Below are positions 9,797-21,806 of a stretch of DNA of 64,000 nucleotides, in pieces. Every line of letters starts with the position of its first letter. Position 1 is the stretch's first letter. Made by a program: the position numbers and the translations under genes. The stretch covers positions 36,183,846 to 36,247,845 of the forward strand of contig OY755243.1 in assembly GCA_963576725.1 (NCBI GenBank), read 5' to 3'. This DNA is from Azorinus chamasolen. Lineage: Eukaryota > Mollusca > Bivalvia > Cardiida > Solecurtidae. The notes under the pieces are model-generated. The model searched no databases, was not told where the DNA came from, and worked only from the letters and a program-made list of their open reading frames with translations.

Positions 9797-12281
9797 CAGG
9801 GCTCAACAGTAACTTTTGGAACCACTTGTCCAGTCGGGCTAGTAACTGCTAGGTCTACTTGTCCTGACCAGAAAGACACTTGTCATGACTTGATAGAAAT
9901 ATCTACTGTTAAAATTTAACTCAATAAACTTTGCATTTATTTGGTTTGTAATTTTAGATGCGAAAATAAAACGAAACATCTTTCAATGGCTTGGTTATGA
10001 CTTAACCCTTTTCAGTTTCAACAGACAGACTCAATTCATGGGCTGTAAACAGGGCTCTGGATAAGAGAGAAAAAAAGAGTAAGCCACACAATTTCCACAT
10101 TTTCTCACACATTTCAGCATAAAGTCCTATGATGTTACTACTCAGAAGTGTCTCTAAGAGCCTATCCTTATGAGTAATGACACCATAGGGTTTAATCCAG
10201 AGACAGAATTTTTAGTTTTTTTAAATACCTCTTTTATCTGGAGCTCTGTTTACAAACAAAAAACTTCCATTTCTTAATATGACTGTATCAACTCAAAAAT
10301 CTGACTGTCTTCGGAAAGAACTACAACCTGTTACAAAGCTGGAGCCGCTTAATTTTGCATATTTCTGACACGGTTCGCAAAACATCACCTCTTTAGACTC
10401 GTTGTATTAAAACAAGCCAGTCATACTCTTCCAGCCACTTGGGAACAAATATACGTTTTCTCTTTTTTATACTCCTTTTAAGTAGCATTTCTTCCTTTAA
10501 TTGGGTTTATTGCTACTGTCAGTAGACTCGGTACTGTCCTTTTTCGAACCCGTAAATCCAAACTTGGAAAGCGACATTACGAATCGCGTGCCATTCAACC
10601 GTGAATAAGGTAAACAAACATTAGTCGATTGATGATGTCGTTAACTTTTACTTTGAAACATAGTTCAATAAACTTCTAATTCTAATCCATTGAGTCAAAA
10701 ATGTTTACGGGCATAAATATGGATGTAGATAACTACCGTATCCGCACGAATATAAATCGCAAAGATGTATAAAACGCACCCTTAGTTTCAAGGGAAATCT
10801 GGAGGGAAAATGCTTACATGTGTAAATAAGTCGCATCTTAAAATATTGACCCAAAACACAGCATATCCATTTTCCTGTGCGCAGAATATTTACGAAAGAT
10901 TCATTCAATGTGGTGTTTGTGTAACGCTACTTGCCACATAATTATGCACATAATAGGACTAGTAAATTTTAATGTGTATAGATGTGGGTACAATAAAGAT
11001 TTGGAAATTTCAGTATTTGTTATGATTTTATGTTTGTATGACAGCATACATATATATGCCACATAAAAGTATGTGTGTAAAGTCAAGATTTTGAAAATAC
11101 TTCCATACCGTGTCGGGCGTATCAAATTCACCACTCTAGGCAACATTTGTAGACAAGCTGATAAGCTCAGGTCTAATTAACGGGTAATCCACATGTGTAG
11201 AGATTGACAGTAATCCACAAGCCTGTCAGACCACAATCTTTTGTTAAAAAGTCATAAACCGATAGATAACGTGACCATTAGCGTGTTAGTGTGTTAAAAC
11301 AACAAAGATGGCGGTCATTACAGAAAGGTCATGTGTCGTGTTTAAAATCTCATTGCAGGAAAATATTTTTGGATCAAGTTCATTAGCATTTAAGCCCCGC
11401 CCTCCTCATTAGAATTTCAGTGGATACCATAGCCCAGCACTTAACCTTTTCCCTATATGAACGTTACACTTTCCTAAATGAATAAACTGTTCGTGCACAA
11501 ATGAAACAAGTTAATAATTTTTGTACTGTGTCCAGTATTCACATATAAAATGCATATAAAGCACAGACTTTCTTTTCAGGTAAGTTTAAAACACTCAGAT
11601 AACACTTTATTGTAAATAATAATCTATTATGGAAGTTCTGCATAGTGACGCAACTTGATACAAGATGGCGGACTCGAGTCGGAAGATTCGATAGATGCCG
11701 TGGTAAATTTCATTTTTACTCGAGAATAATATATTTTTTTGCAATTCTGTGTATACGACGCACCCATTCTACTGAGTATCGAAACCTTGGGAAAAAACTG
11801 CGTCTTACAATGTATATTCATGCGGATACGGTAACCATGCTGTGTTAAAAAATCGCAACTTATATCTGTGAAATGTCGTACATGTATGTAAATAATTACC
11901 GGAAACAAGAAGCAGAAAAACTCGACTGGTTCCAACTTTTTTATTAGCAGCGTGCTTTACCTTATTACGATGTACTATTACCAGTCTACAAAGCTATTCT
12001 AGCCGATAACGGATGAGGTGTGCTGAATAGTCTCACGCATGCGCGATAGGTTATCTCGGTACTTCCTTGTAAACAAACTGGGGCTGTTTAACGTTTCGGC
12101 AAAATCCATTTCACCGGTAAACGATTTTCATGTTTAATACCGAACTAATGATGATAAGACTTTACAGAAAATTGGTTTGAGATCTACTTGCCACGTCGGA
12201 CTGCTAGATACAGGTTTTTATTGTCCAGACCTAAATTTTGATTGTCCCGGGCAGTCGGACTACCGTTACTGTCGAGCCCTG
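9797..12281. mobile_element. CAGG-ended element, 2.5 kb, 5-bp target duplication
   Basis: The terminal inverted repeat is 17 bp with one mismatch: CAGGGCTCAACAGTAAC at left and, reverse-complemented at right, CAGGGCTCGACAGTAAC. TAAAC lies directly outside both ends. The motif acttgtcc/cttgcc repeats near both ends. The interior holds only short open frames, so a transposase is absent or decayed. hAT-like by its ends. Confidence 0.75.
10050..10248. mobile_element. Short inverted-repeat element nested in the 9797 element
   Basis: Left end cagggctctggataagag is complementary to right end ctcttttatctggagctctg with few mismatches. The flanking gtaaa and tttac extend the inverted repeat rather than forming a direct duplication. 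Confidence 0.6.
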
Positions 12282-12754
12282 TAAACAGATCTTGTATGAC
12301 ACACTTTCAATGTTTGAATCCAGATCAGGCACTATTTAAACATTTCCCTGATAGAGGCACCTTTTAAGTAAACCTACTGACGGATTACTGGATCAGTCTG
12401 ATCAGGGTCTGCTTAGCCTCTGTATAATCTTATGGTGTTATATAGATGTGAATTTCTGCAGTTTCTGTTTAATAATATTGTTGAAGTCATTATATCCTAC
12501 ATAAAAATTCAGGTAAATCGGGGTTTCAGGTAAATTTGTTAATTCATCTGTTTTTCCGTAAAAAACCCAAACAATAAGCTTGTGTCCATGTTGTCATCGT
12601 TGTTGGCCGTAATTTTTATGTTGGCCATTACTTCTTTACTATTCATCAAATTTTATGAAACTTCACACACTTATTCACCCTCACACGGGCTACCGTCGGG
12701 CAGATGAACACTGGCAACTGCATGCTCATTTTGATAATTGTCATAACTTGAATA
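12282..12754. other. Unannotated; traces of a degenerate core
   Basis: Around 12390-12425 gatcagtctgatcagggtct resembles a decayed TTAA-family core. Nothing else is recognised. Confidence 0.4.
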
Positions 12755-13127
12755 CAGTGAAACCTAGATCTCTCGAACACCTTTGGGACCATAAATTTTT
12801 CGTTTGAATTAAGGGTAGTTCGAAAGATCCAAGAGTTTCGCATGGTCAAGTTATCCGAGGTCGAACATATAGTAGGGTTTTCCGTTGACCCCTTCAAAAA
12901 GTCCCAATTCGAGGGTCCTTTTGATCCCCTCTCTATGAAGTAAAGAACTGACTCTCTTAATTTTGATGGTCATTTGTAAAATGTAAGGGTCATTCAATAG
13001 AAATAGGTGTTCAGGGAAGACCCTGATATAGAATTTAAGAAGGAAGGAGTTGGACCACAGTCAGAATCAGTTCGAATTAAGGGTAGTGAAGGAGCTTCCC
13101 AGGGTTCAATAGTTTGGGGTTTCACTG
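12755..13127. mobile_element. Tigger/pogo-like MITE, 373 bp
   Basis: Ends CAGTGAAACCTAG and, reverse-complemented, CAGTGAAACCCCA are each flanked by TA. Subterminal ttcgaattaagggtagt occurs in direct orientation near 12808 and 13071, and ttcgaa-type motifs recall the ends of the intact Tigger at 21233. No coding capacity. Confidence 0.75.
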
Positions 13128-13157
13128 TATTAGCTTTTGACATATACTATATTTATA

Positions 13158-13411
13158 TTAACCATTTCCCTGTTTTCTGTAGTCATTTTAGAAAGTAAAG
13201 AAATAAATCTTTAAACATCCCTTAGCAAACAGTGTAGACGCTGACCAAACAGCTCCAATAGGAGCTGCCCTATCTGGATGTAAAATAAGGAAATTTATTG
13301 TCATGTCAATAGAGAATCCGGTCTGCAACATGTTAGCAGGAACTATATGATCTGGGTCTACTTTGTTTGCCCAGGTGTAAAAAGATGTATTATCATGTAA
13401 TTGATGAACCC
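13158..13411. mobile_element. Family C-like TTAA MITE, diverged
   Basis: Starts TTAACCATTTCCCTGTTTTC and continues cattttagaaagtaaagaa as in family C. It contains gcaaacagtgtagacgctga and gatctgggtctactttgtttgc, the two core halves, with extra sequence between them. The right end has decayed. Confidence 0.6.
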
Positions 13412-13668
13412 TTTCTGTATTCAATATTCATGAAAGAAATAATGGCATCGTTAATTTATATAATTATGTTTTAGCACAATTTTCATCATGCCATATGACT
13501 GGATACAGAATTGTTTGATATTGGCAGAAACTGTAGAGTCAGATCTAATATAATTTCATAAGCAAACGGAGCAGACCCTGATCAGACAGCTCCTATAGGA
13601 GGCTCCAAGCTGTCTGATCTGGGTCTACTATGTTTGCAAATGTGTGAAAAGGCATTTATATAGGTCAA
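13412..13668. mobile_element. Family A-like MITE
   Basis: Contains attcatgaaagaaataatgg, the ggcagaaactgtag box and a full core (gagcagaccctgatcagaca / ctgtctgatctgggtctact) with gctcctataggagg at the centre. The ends have decayed (gaacccttt at left, ggcatttatataggt at right). Confidence 0.65.
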
Positions 13669-14329
13669 AAAAATCAAGGCTATGGTTCATGTACAGTACA
13701 GACCTCGCGGAACTTTCGAAATCCGCGCATCACCGCGATTTCACTGATCGCGGGAGAGAGACAGCTGCCCGCGATAGCCAATAAATCTTGGTGAATAACG
13801 AAAATCATCGGGTACTCCCATCGCGTTTTATTCCGTGACGGGCCCGTGGTGAGTTTGATAAGCCAATGATGATGGGTCGTCGCGATTTCACTTACCTGAG
13901 TTTTCAAGGGGATGTATCCTCGGAGGTCTTTGAATCGTTGCCCTAACGTTTCGATCCCATATGTATTCATAAAAAAATACAAGAATAAAAAAGAAATCAC
14001 TTGTTAATAATAAGGACTGTACCCGTTTTTCTCCTTAAAGAAATCACTTGTTAATAATAAGGACTGTACCCGTTCTCCTTATTTTTTATGTATGCAATGC
14101 TTTTGTGTAAAAATCCAAATAAACCACGTGACGTACTTCAGTGTGGTCATTTCGTCCCCAAACCTATTCGATATTTGTATATTTCGCAACACCAAAGTTT
14201 GAATAGTATATAAAGTATAATTATCAACATAAATGATTTCAATGTTGATATTTTCGTCTTATATCAGCAGTAATTCGCTTGGTGTCCATCTGTAATATCG
14301 GGAATTAAATGGTAATAAGACAGCTTCCT

Positions 14330-14580
14330 TTAACCCTTTCCCTGTTCTGTATTTAGGCCAATTTTCAGTACCTATTGAATATTCATTAACAAAATAGTTT
14401 TAGAAAAAATATGGATGGTGGAACATTGTAGACATTTTAGAAAGCATGGAAACAGATCTATCAAATTTTATTAGCAAACAGAGTAGACCCTGATCAGACA
14501 GCTACTCTATGAGTCATCTGATCTGGGTCTACTCTGTTTGCAAATGCGTGAAAACATGTTTGTATGAGGGAAAGGGTTAA
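14330..14580. mobile_element. Family C TTAA MITE, complete
   Basis: TTAA at both edges, ends taaccctttccctgttctg and tgagggaaagggttaa, core gcaaacagagtagaccctga / atctgggtctactctgtttg. Inserted inside the 4.7-kb element. Confidence 0.85.
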
Positions 14581-14910
14581 TTGTATGTACAGTGAAAACT
14601 GGATCGATCGTCCGATTTACAGAAGTGTCCGGTTTTTTTGTTTCGAAATTTTGCCGAGAAAGACAGCAAAATGAAAAAAGGAAACAAAACAAAATGAATT
14701 GCACCAATATTCTACTGACTGTTTGTGTTGCGTACGTATTCCTCAATTCCCATACATGAGTGTGTTTGTGTAAGTCACGTCCATTATCACATTCGCATTT
14801 ATAAACGTGTTGCCTAACTTTTAACTGTGTTACAAATAAGGTGTGGCATTTTCTCGCCAGGGTTTGACCCTTAATCTGCTGGTCGCAAGCGTCGTGCCAT
14901 GATGTAGGCT

Positions 14911-14985
14911 ATGTAAACAAATTGGATCCTGATGAAAAGCAGAGAACTTGGAGACTGATCAATATGGATCCAAGATGTATGACAC
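14911..14985. repeat. Degenerate family I palindrome
   Basis: gtaaacaaattggatcctga and atatggatccaagatgtatg are mutated versions of the family I arms. Confidence 0.45.
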
Positions 14986-15162
14986 TCAGTCAACATTTCT
15001 AAAAGAAATAGATCTGCGAATTATTAAAATTTTAATAAAGAAGCAGACTTCACATGTGCAAACTTTCGTAACAGGCAAAGGGTAACAGGGTGTTGCAAAT
15101 TTTAACTCGAGGTCACTCCCTTATCGTCCCAAGTGAGGATGTGGTTCCACATCCAAACAGCT

Positions 15163-16176
15163 TTTAGTGATTGCCCTACTTTTCCATCCAATCAACGAGC
15201 CGCATTTTTGAAAATTTTCAGACTCTAATTCTCATAAATTTTATAAAATCGACTCTAACTTTCGAAGACAAACCTTCCAGTGCGCATGCGCAACAAAACT
15301 CCGCCCACTACGAGTTGCTGTTATGACGCTATCGACACGTGAACGAGTATACACAAGTACACGTGTATAAAACGTGGAGAGGAAGACTATGTAATGCAAA
15401 CAACTGAGAGGCAGAATTATAGACCCAATAGTAATTTGGCAAATAAACTGAGAGGCAGAATTATAGACCCAATAGAAAATGGACAAATAAATCACGAAAC
15501 ATCCCACCTGTTGAAGCAGGATTATATTGAAAAAGGACTAATGTAAATAAGCAAATAAATCAGGAAATAAGCGCAAACCTGTACTCGAAACCGTACTCCG
15601 TTCAACAAAACATAAACAATCAAACCTGTAATATTTTTTAATTATTCTTATTTCAATATTCTGATAATAATATAATGAATGTTTTGGTTTCGATACCAGT
15701 GAAGATTTAAATCTGTGTAAACCGAGTAGACCCTGGTTAGACAGCATAGGAGTTGTCTGATATGGGTCTTCTCGGCTTACAAATCTTCGTTAGATAAGTC
15801 TGCTAGCTCGGTGCCAGAGAGCAGGTCAACGACAGATTGTTGTCATTATTGTTGTTATTATTTTGCCTCCAGAAAATTGTGTCAAACTGTTTTACACATA
15901 GACGGGGAATATTTGATTACGTGACAAAGCCAAATATGGCAATGTTTACAAGAAAAAGGCGCGAAATTAGTTTCACTGTGTAGGATTTTCAAAACATAAA
16001 CACGTGAGAATATTAACAATGACGACGTTTGTTTGATTGGTGGGTTTTCTGGGTATTTTGCATAAACGGATGATGTTTTAGATGTACCATAATCACGTGA
16101 CTATATACAAGTTTGTCATTGCTCAGTGGGCGGGGCTTATAAACTGAGCCTGTTGAAAAGTAGGGCAATCACTAAA
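15163..16176. mobile_element. 1-kb segment with 22-bp exact inverted ends
   Basis: TTTAGTGATTGCCCTACTTT (plus tc) at 15163-15184 is exactly inverted at 16155-16176. Inside, the 20-base motif aactgagaggcagaattata occurs at about 15402 and 15447 (direct repeat, 45-bp period). A small C-like core lies at 15709-15793. No target duplication is obvious and no transposase is seen. Superfamily unknown. Confidence 0.6.
15709..15793. repeat. Isolated TTAA-family core palindrome
   Basis: gtaaaccgagtagaccctgg and gatatgggtcttctcggctt are inverted around acagcataggagttgtc. It resembles the A/C cores but lacks their ends. Confidence 0.55.
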
Positions 16177-16180
16177 TCGG

Positions 16181-16288
16181 TTAGAGCTTATAAACTGCAG
16201 TCTTCGAAAATAAGACGGCCTAAAACGCTTCGCTTCGCTCGCGTTATCGGCCGTCTTATTTCCGAAGACTGCAGTTTATAAGCTCTAA
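16181..16288. repeat. Long hairpin, 108 bp
   Basis: Arms ttagagcttataaactgcag and ctgcagtttataagctctaa are exact complements. The pairing extends through tcttcg-aaataagacggcc / ggccgtcttatttccgaaga around a gcttcgcttcgctcgcg loop. Same design as the hairpin at 8473-8612. Confidence 0.85.
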
Positions 16289-16627
16289 CCTATACTTGTT
16301 GGCAATCATTCACCAGGATTAAGGGAAATACGGACAATATTTCAAAATCTATGAGCTGATATTTTTTGTGTGTATGTGTCAGCATCATACAGGTTAAGAA
16401 ATAAAATGGATTCTTTAATTGTTGTTGATTTAATAACAAAAGTGGTACGTCGTAATTTGTTCCAAGAGTAGTGCAGGTAAGGATTGATGTAGCCTCTTTC
16501 ATTAATGTTATTTGTTTTCACAGTTTTCCAGTCGGTCCCTTTTTCATTATATGGTCAAGATTTCATACCTAGCCAAACCGTTAATCCCTACTATTAATAA
16601 CAATAAACGTCACTTGGAACAAGGAAT

Positions 16628-16877
16628 TTAACCCTTTACTCCATGAATATTCATGTAAGAAATGATTTTATCACGTATATCAGTTGAATATTTTTTATAC
16701 AATCACATGCACACGGGGAATAATGACAAAGGAGGAAAGTAAAGAATCAGATATATATAAACATGTAGATGTTATTCCATAAGCAAACAGAGCAGACCCT
16801 GAAAAGACGACTCATGTAGGAGCCGACTGGTCTGTTATACAATGTTTGCAAGGCGTATTTATGGAGAAAAGGGTTAA
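16628..16877. mobile_element. Family A TTAA MITE, complete
   Basis: TTAACCCTTTACTCCATGAA opens and atggagaaaagggttaa closes the element, with TTAA at both edges. The core gcaaacagagcagaccctga has a partly mutated partner arm. Confidence 0.8.
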
Positions 16878-17169
16878 AAAAATATAGGCCTAGATATACA
16901 TTTTGTATATGCAATCTGTATTTGACTAACCGTTTTGTCGAAGTGACACCCGATTTTTCAGATCCCATCTGGATCCAAAACTATTTTTTCCGAAATAAGA
17001 ACAACATACAATGACAATAATGTATAAATTGACACAGCTCCCGTCAGTATTTTTATTCCCCGCAGATGTACTTTTTTTGTGTAATTTTTAAGGCACTGTT
17101 CGTCCATTTGTGATTCTGTCCGTTAGTGATTCCGTCCTTAACAGTTGGTCAGGTTCAAGTGAAGTTTTA

Positions 17170-17350
17170 TTACCCTCATATTTATATATAAAAAAAACGT
17201 CTTTTCACGTACATTGTATTTGCAAACAGAGTAGACCCGTATCAGACGGCTCCTGTAATAAGGTTTAATTCTGATACTTCGACTCTACTGGGCCCATTAT
17301 AAAGAATAAAATATCTCATCTGGATCTAATCTGTTTGTAAATGCATAAAA
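17170..17350. mobile_element. Degenerate family C/A MITE
   Basis: cgtcttttcacgtacattg and gcaaacagagtagacccgta are recognisable, with atctggatctaatctgtttg downstream. About 50 extra bases lie between the core arms and both ends are lost. Confidence 0.5.
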
Positions 17351-18393
17351 ATGTTCTAGAAGAGATCCTTCGAAAGCAAAACCAGTAATACAAATTTGAA
17401 TAGAGAAAAATGCAGACTCAGTTTTATCACAAATCACGTCAGCAGAATAATGGTTTATCATGAAACGATCTGGACAGGGTTGATTCTACATAAAAAACAA
17501 CTGCTGATGATAATTGTATGAATCACATAAACACATCGTAAAGCAGTAAATCAGATCCAATGTATCGTGTAATCCAGATTCCATTTCCACTGAGGACACC
17601 CCTGAAAACAAAGGGAGAAAGAATGTCAACATAGGAAATTCATACACGTGAACTCATGATTCTTAAAGAAATTTAAATTTATTTCGCTATTAAATATGAT
17701 ATTAGCTCTATCCTTGATAAACATGTTCGCTTTATAAGGGTTAGTTCTGCACATTGCACCATCTACGATAATTTGCCAGGTCAGCAAAAATTTACCAAGA
17801 TAAATAAAACAGCTACCGGTACTTATTGAAACTGTCCGCGATTTTTACAGTATGTATACTTACCCGTCTTACCTGTATCAATCGAGGAATCCACTAGATC
17901 TAGTTTTCACAACCGATATTATACAATTAATAAAAAAGAGTTGCAAGTTATAAAATGTGTACTGTTGGTTACTAGTTCACAGCGTCTGTCGCTATGCATT
18001 CGGATGGTTTTCACTGTATCGTCGAAAAAACTGAATTGGTGTCGTGTGCAAAATAATGCATAAAAACAACATAGTGTGGCAAATACAACTGAATTCAAGT
18101 AAACACGTTAATTTTTACACAGAAACATAATTCTTTTCAAATAGTTTAACAATTAAGACATGGTAACTCCAGCATTCTTCCCAACTGACAGACTAACACT
18201 CTACCTGTAAATCGTGATGGCCCATTGTGTTTACGATAAGGCGTGATGGCCCCAATCTCCGAAAACAACTCCATGGGGGTCACAGACTAACCGCGATAAA
18301 TAACTCGATAGTACAGTGGTCATGATGGGGAATCACGAACACATCTTGATAATTTGCCACGAAAAATAAAAAATGCCCATCATGGTATCGCGG
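17351..18393. other. Interior of the 4.7-kb element, unannotated
   Basis: No open frame of useful length and no repeat family recognised up to the right TIR. Confidence 0.4.
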
Positions 18394-18668
18394 GTTTCGA
18401 AAGTTCCGCGAGGTCTGTACTGTACACATTTCTATGGGTTCTTATAAATATTATATGGTTTGATATTATTATTAACTCAATTATATGTCAGTCACAGATA
18501 CAAGGCCATGTCTTGTAATTTGAGACTATTTTACCGAGTTGTCTGAATAATGTCATCTGGTTGGACTTTACTCCAGGAACTGTTTTGTCCTTTCTCCACA
18601 TAAAACAATGCAGATGTCATTGTTCTTGATTATGAAGTTATCTAAGCTATTCTGTTATAACCCTTTCC

Positions 18669-18861
18669 CAGAGGACCAGATAAAATGTGTAAATTGAAAC
18701 ATTTTCAAGAATAGCTCTTTATTTCTTCATGAAAGCCTGTTTTGACAACTGTTTAGAATCGTCTCTTGGTGGAGAAATGAGGATTTAAGTATATGAATAG
18801 TTCACCTTTTATAATCAAAGCCGACATAGAATAGATGGCTTCAAGTTCTTCAGGAGTTCGC
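18669..18861. mobile_element. Family E element, degraded copy
   Basis: Begins CAGAGGACCAGATAAAATG, then agctctttatttcttcatg and tttagaatcgtctcttggtg. The hairpin arms are eroded and the right end is unclear. Confidence 0.55.
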
Positions 18862-19045
18862 CAGAGCAACTGATAAAGGTGCATACTCGAATGCTATTTC
18901 TTTATTTCTCCACCAAACCCTATGTTGTGACTACTGTTTAGAATCGTCTTGAAGAGATTGGTCACAACATAGGGTTTGGTGGAGAAATAAATAATTTATT
19001 ATTGAAAATTTTTAATTTACGCATCTTATCTCATCTGGACCTCTG
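18862..19045. mobile_element. Family E hairpin element, reverse orientation
   Basis: Ends CAGAGCAACTGATAAAGG and, reverse-complemented, CAGAGGTCCAGATGAGATAAG. The middle is a strong hairpin: ttctccaccaaaccctatgt pairs with acatagggtttggtggagaa. Confidence 0.75.
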
Positions 19046-19208
19046 GTCTGCTCAGAGTCTGCCTTGTTTGCTTCTGGAATTATATATCTATTTTGATTTT
19101 CGAGTTTCTTCCATATGCCATGGCATGTACTCATGATGTTATTATTTTAACATGAATATTTATGAGCTAAAGGGTTAAATGCAGCTTATCAGTATATTGC
19201 ATGCTCTA

Positions 19209-19434
19209 TATCCCATTCCCACATATTGACGATTTTTGACGACTGTAGAAGTCACTTTCTGAAACAGTTTAACCATTGTGATGAAAAGAGCATAGATTTT
19301 GCTCCTATTTATCACAGTGGTTTCAAACTACAAAATTCTAAAAAGAATCCTTTTCTCTAGTTAATGCTTCTTTTCGGTAGAATTATTCAAAGAGGCTGGG
19401 TCTAAAAATAGCCTATTTATAAGGTAATGGGATA
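19209..19434. mobile_element. Family B MITE, reverse orientation, TTAA decayed
   Basis: Ends tatcccattcccacatattg and ataaggtaatgggata. Contains gtttaaccattgtgatg, atttatcacagtggtttcaa and gggtctaaaaatagcctatt, as in other B copies read from the other strand. Confidence 0.7.
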
Positions 19435-19487
19435 AGGAGCACCACATGCGCTGAGTTTGTGTCTCTTGTCTCTTCTGTTAACCCTTT

Positions 19488-19901
19488 GCATGCTAGCGGC
19501 TATAATATTTTGTGATAACCTTTTTATAACAGTTAACTGTTTGGATGCATATATAGGACGAGTCTCTCAGAGTCTGTGTCTCATCTGGATCTAAACAAAT
19601 CAATAATCTGTTTGACATGGGTTTTTAAAAGAAATTTGAGAACATTTGTAACTTTGTACATCTATGACAATTAGAGCTTACCCTTACAATGAGGGATTCA
19701 TCTTTCAAACAAGTCAGTAATTTCCTTCTCAAACAGTATAGATCCAGATGAGAGGGCTTCTAGAGGAGTTCTGTCATCAGGGTCTGCACCGTTTGTCAGG
19801 TTACACTTTTCTCTATAGAACAAATCCCTAAATATTCACGGCAAGCTTAAACCTGTTTGAATTTTGGATAGTCCATTTGAAAATTCAGCGTTGTAAGTGT
19901 T
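19488..19901. mobile_element. Diverged TTAA element with two core palindromes
   Basis: Starts TTAACCCTTTGCATGCTAGC. Inside lie taactgtttggatgcatata ... tctcatctggatctaaacaa (family I-like), then aaacagtatagatccagatg ... atcagggtctgcaccgtttg. It ends near aattcagcgttgtaagtgtt. It may be two elements merged. Confidence 0.45.
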
Positions 19902-20419
19902 AAGTCCGTAAAAGTACACAGTTGCAAGTTGATCTTTTACAATGAGTGTAATTGTCATGTTTATGAGTCTGAATGAGTCTGAGCTTGCTGCCGCTCCTTC
20001 AATAGGAGCTGATTTCCCCCTGTACAATGTGTTGTGTGGCAGCAGGAATTAGATCTGTGAGATAACGTTCATTGTTACTGATGGTGTTCATGATGCGGTC
20101 CCTAATTTAGTGTAATTGTTCAGCATTAAAACATGCAGCAACTATTGAAGAGGATATCCATACATATGAGATTAGTGAGGCAATACACAAGGACAGTGCA
20201 GATATCACAGACTGCTTAATGATTAGTCTGGAGAAAATGCTTTCATCTTTGGCCTGACATGAGTCATTTATTGTACCGGATGATGATGATCTGATCTGAT
20301 AAACGTCATCGATTTATAAAGTTTTGTCCAAAAGTGCTTGTCTTGATTAAATGAATTGCATAAGCTGAAAGGGTTTTTGAATAACAGAAATGTGACTGAG
20401 TGCACAAATGCAGAGTGCC
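19902..20419. other. Unannotated
   Basis: No recognisable gene or element. Confidence 0.4.
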
Positions 20420-20863
20420 TATTGACACCTTTGCAAACAGAGAAGACCCAGATCAGACGACTCTTGCAAGACCAATCTGATTGGGGTTTGCTCTGATTGC
20501 TTATGAAATTATATAGATCATTCAGAATTACAGATAAAGGTGCGTACTCAGATTCAGAATTACAGATAAAGGTGCGTACTCAGATACTGAAATCGTTAAT
20601 TCTCCACCGAACCCTATATTGTGACCACTTTGTAGAATTGTCTTGAAGAGAGGATTCTAAAGAGTGGTCACAGTATAGGGTTTGGTGGAGAAATAAAGGA
20701 ACCTCTCCTGAAAATATCTAAATTTACGCATCTGATCTGGACCTGAGATCTACAGCTTCTGCCATGGTAGAAAATTCACTTGTTCATGATGCCAGTTTAA
20801 CATTGAGCTAATTGATATTCATTATTTCTCACATGATTAAATATTCATGAGTAGGAAGGTTAA
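20420..20863. mobile_element. Family A MITE interrupted by family E
   Basis: Left part has gcaaacagagaagacccaga and tgcttatgaaattatataga. After the E insertion it resumes at gatctacagcttctgccatg and ends catgagtaggaaggttaa. The extreme left end is lost. Confidence 0.65.
20523..20744. mobile_element. Family E element inserted in family A
   Basis: The hairpin arms are tctccaccgaaccctatatt and cagtatagggtttggtggag. The first about 32 bases (attcagaattacagataaag...) are tandemly duplicated at the left end. The right end is acgcatctgatctggacctg. Confidence 0.75.
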
Positions 20864-21102
20864 CCCTTTACTCGATAAATATGTTTTTGCAAACAGAGTA
20901 GACCGAGGTTAGATCGCTCCTATAGGATCTGTACTGTTTGCTAATGGTATAATACAGATGTAATGATGTATGATTCTGAAGTTTTTGCCATAGCCAAACA
21001 TTTATGTGTCCATGTACTTCTTATAACAATTGTTCTACATGTAATTAATATTCATGGTACAATCATTTTTTCAAATAAATATTCATGAATAAAAAGTTTA
21101 AA
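20860..21102. mobile_element. Family A TTAA MITE
   Basis: TTAACCCTTTACTCGATAAA opens the element; gaatattcatggtac and attcatgaataaaaagttta close it in decayed form. The core is shortened to gttagatcgctcctataggatctg. Confidence 0.7.
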
Positions 21103-21232
21103 TTGTATCCTGTTTGCTGAAACCTGGAAACAGAACAAACCAAGACAATTATGCTGCTGAAATGGATAAATTTAAATCTTGAATTTAGATTTAGTAGTTG
21201 TAGACAATTGAATAGAAATAAAAAGATATATA

Positions 21233-21310
21233 CAGTCAAATCGCGGAAACTCGACACACGAAAACTCGAACTGACGGGGTAATTCGAACAGAGCTTACGG
21301 TCCCGACACA
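21233..21310. repeat. Left terminal inverted repeat of the Tigger element
   Basis: CAGTCAAATCGCGGAAACTC opens the element. The boxes actcgacac, aaactcgaac, attcgaac and gtcccgaca follow. They mirror the tcgaa-rich right end and are plausible transposase binding sites (inference). Confidence 0.75.
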
Positions 21311-21806
21311 TTTTCTTCTATTTTCAATGTGTATAAAATGCGAAATTTCGAAAATGCAAGAATTCGAAAAGTGCGGAAACTCGCACAAGTCTGTGTGTCC
21401 CATCACTAAACAATAACCTTGTTTTGACACGTTAGTTCGAACGAGGCGGCGCCGTTATAATTACACAGCATAGTTTTCGCACCTTGCTCCGATTGCGCGT
21501 GAGCTGTCATTGTTTGTAACACAGATTAATCCTAACAGTAAATAGGATTAAAGATCAGCTTGACAGGTGTCACTTTTTACATGAGTGCGATGCAAACAAA
21601 GCTGAGCAAACAAATGCTGTCCATAAATACAGACCGTCCCTCTACTTGCCATACACTTGCATATCTACGCTGAAGGCATTGACTAAAACAGAAAAAAATA
21701 TACACGGCATTTATTTGCGACTAAAGAAGATAAGACGATTCACAGCTAAGAAGATCAACAGTATAGACTTAACCAGTAAATTGTCGTTACACATCCTGAG
21801 CAATTC

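Larger units (their letters stand above)
13694..18422. mobile_element. 4.7-kb element with near-perfect TIRs and TA flanks
   Basis: The first 28 bases (CAGTACAGACCTCGCGGAAC, then tttcgaaa) are exactly repeated, inverted, at the right end. Homology continues into tccgcg/cccgcg. TA flanks both ends (13692-13693, 18423-18424). CAGT ends and TA sites point to the Tigger/pogo or wider Tc1-mariner group. Several MITEs and a 1-kb inverted-ended segment sit inside. No transposase frame survives. It may be a decayed autonomous copy or a composite. Confidence 0.7.
18657..19178. mobile_element. TTAA MITE split by family E insertions
   Basis: Left piece ataaccctttccc; right piece from gtctgctcagagtctgcctt to gagctaaagggttaa, which is the right half of family A. 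The intervening sequence is E-type (18669-19045). Confidence 0.6.

Noticed and set aside
9482..9919. 145-codon open frame
   Set aside because: Crosses the left boundary of the element at 9797. No domain, no plausible splice context.
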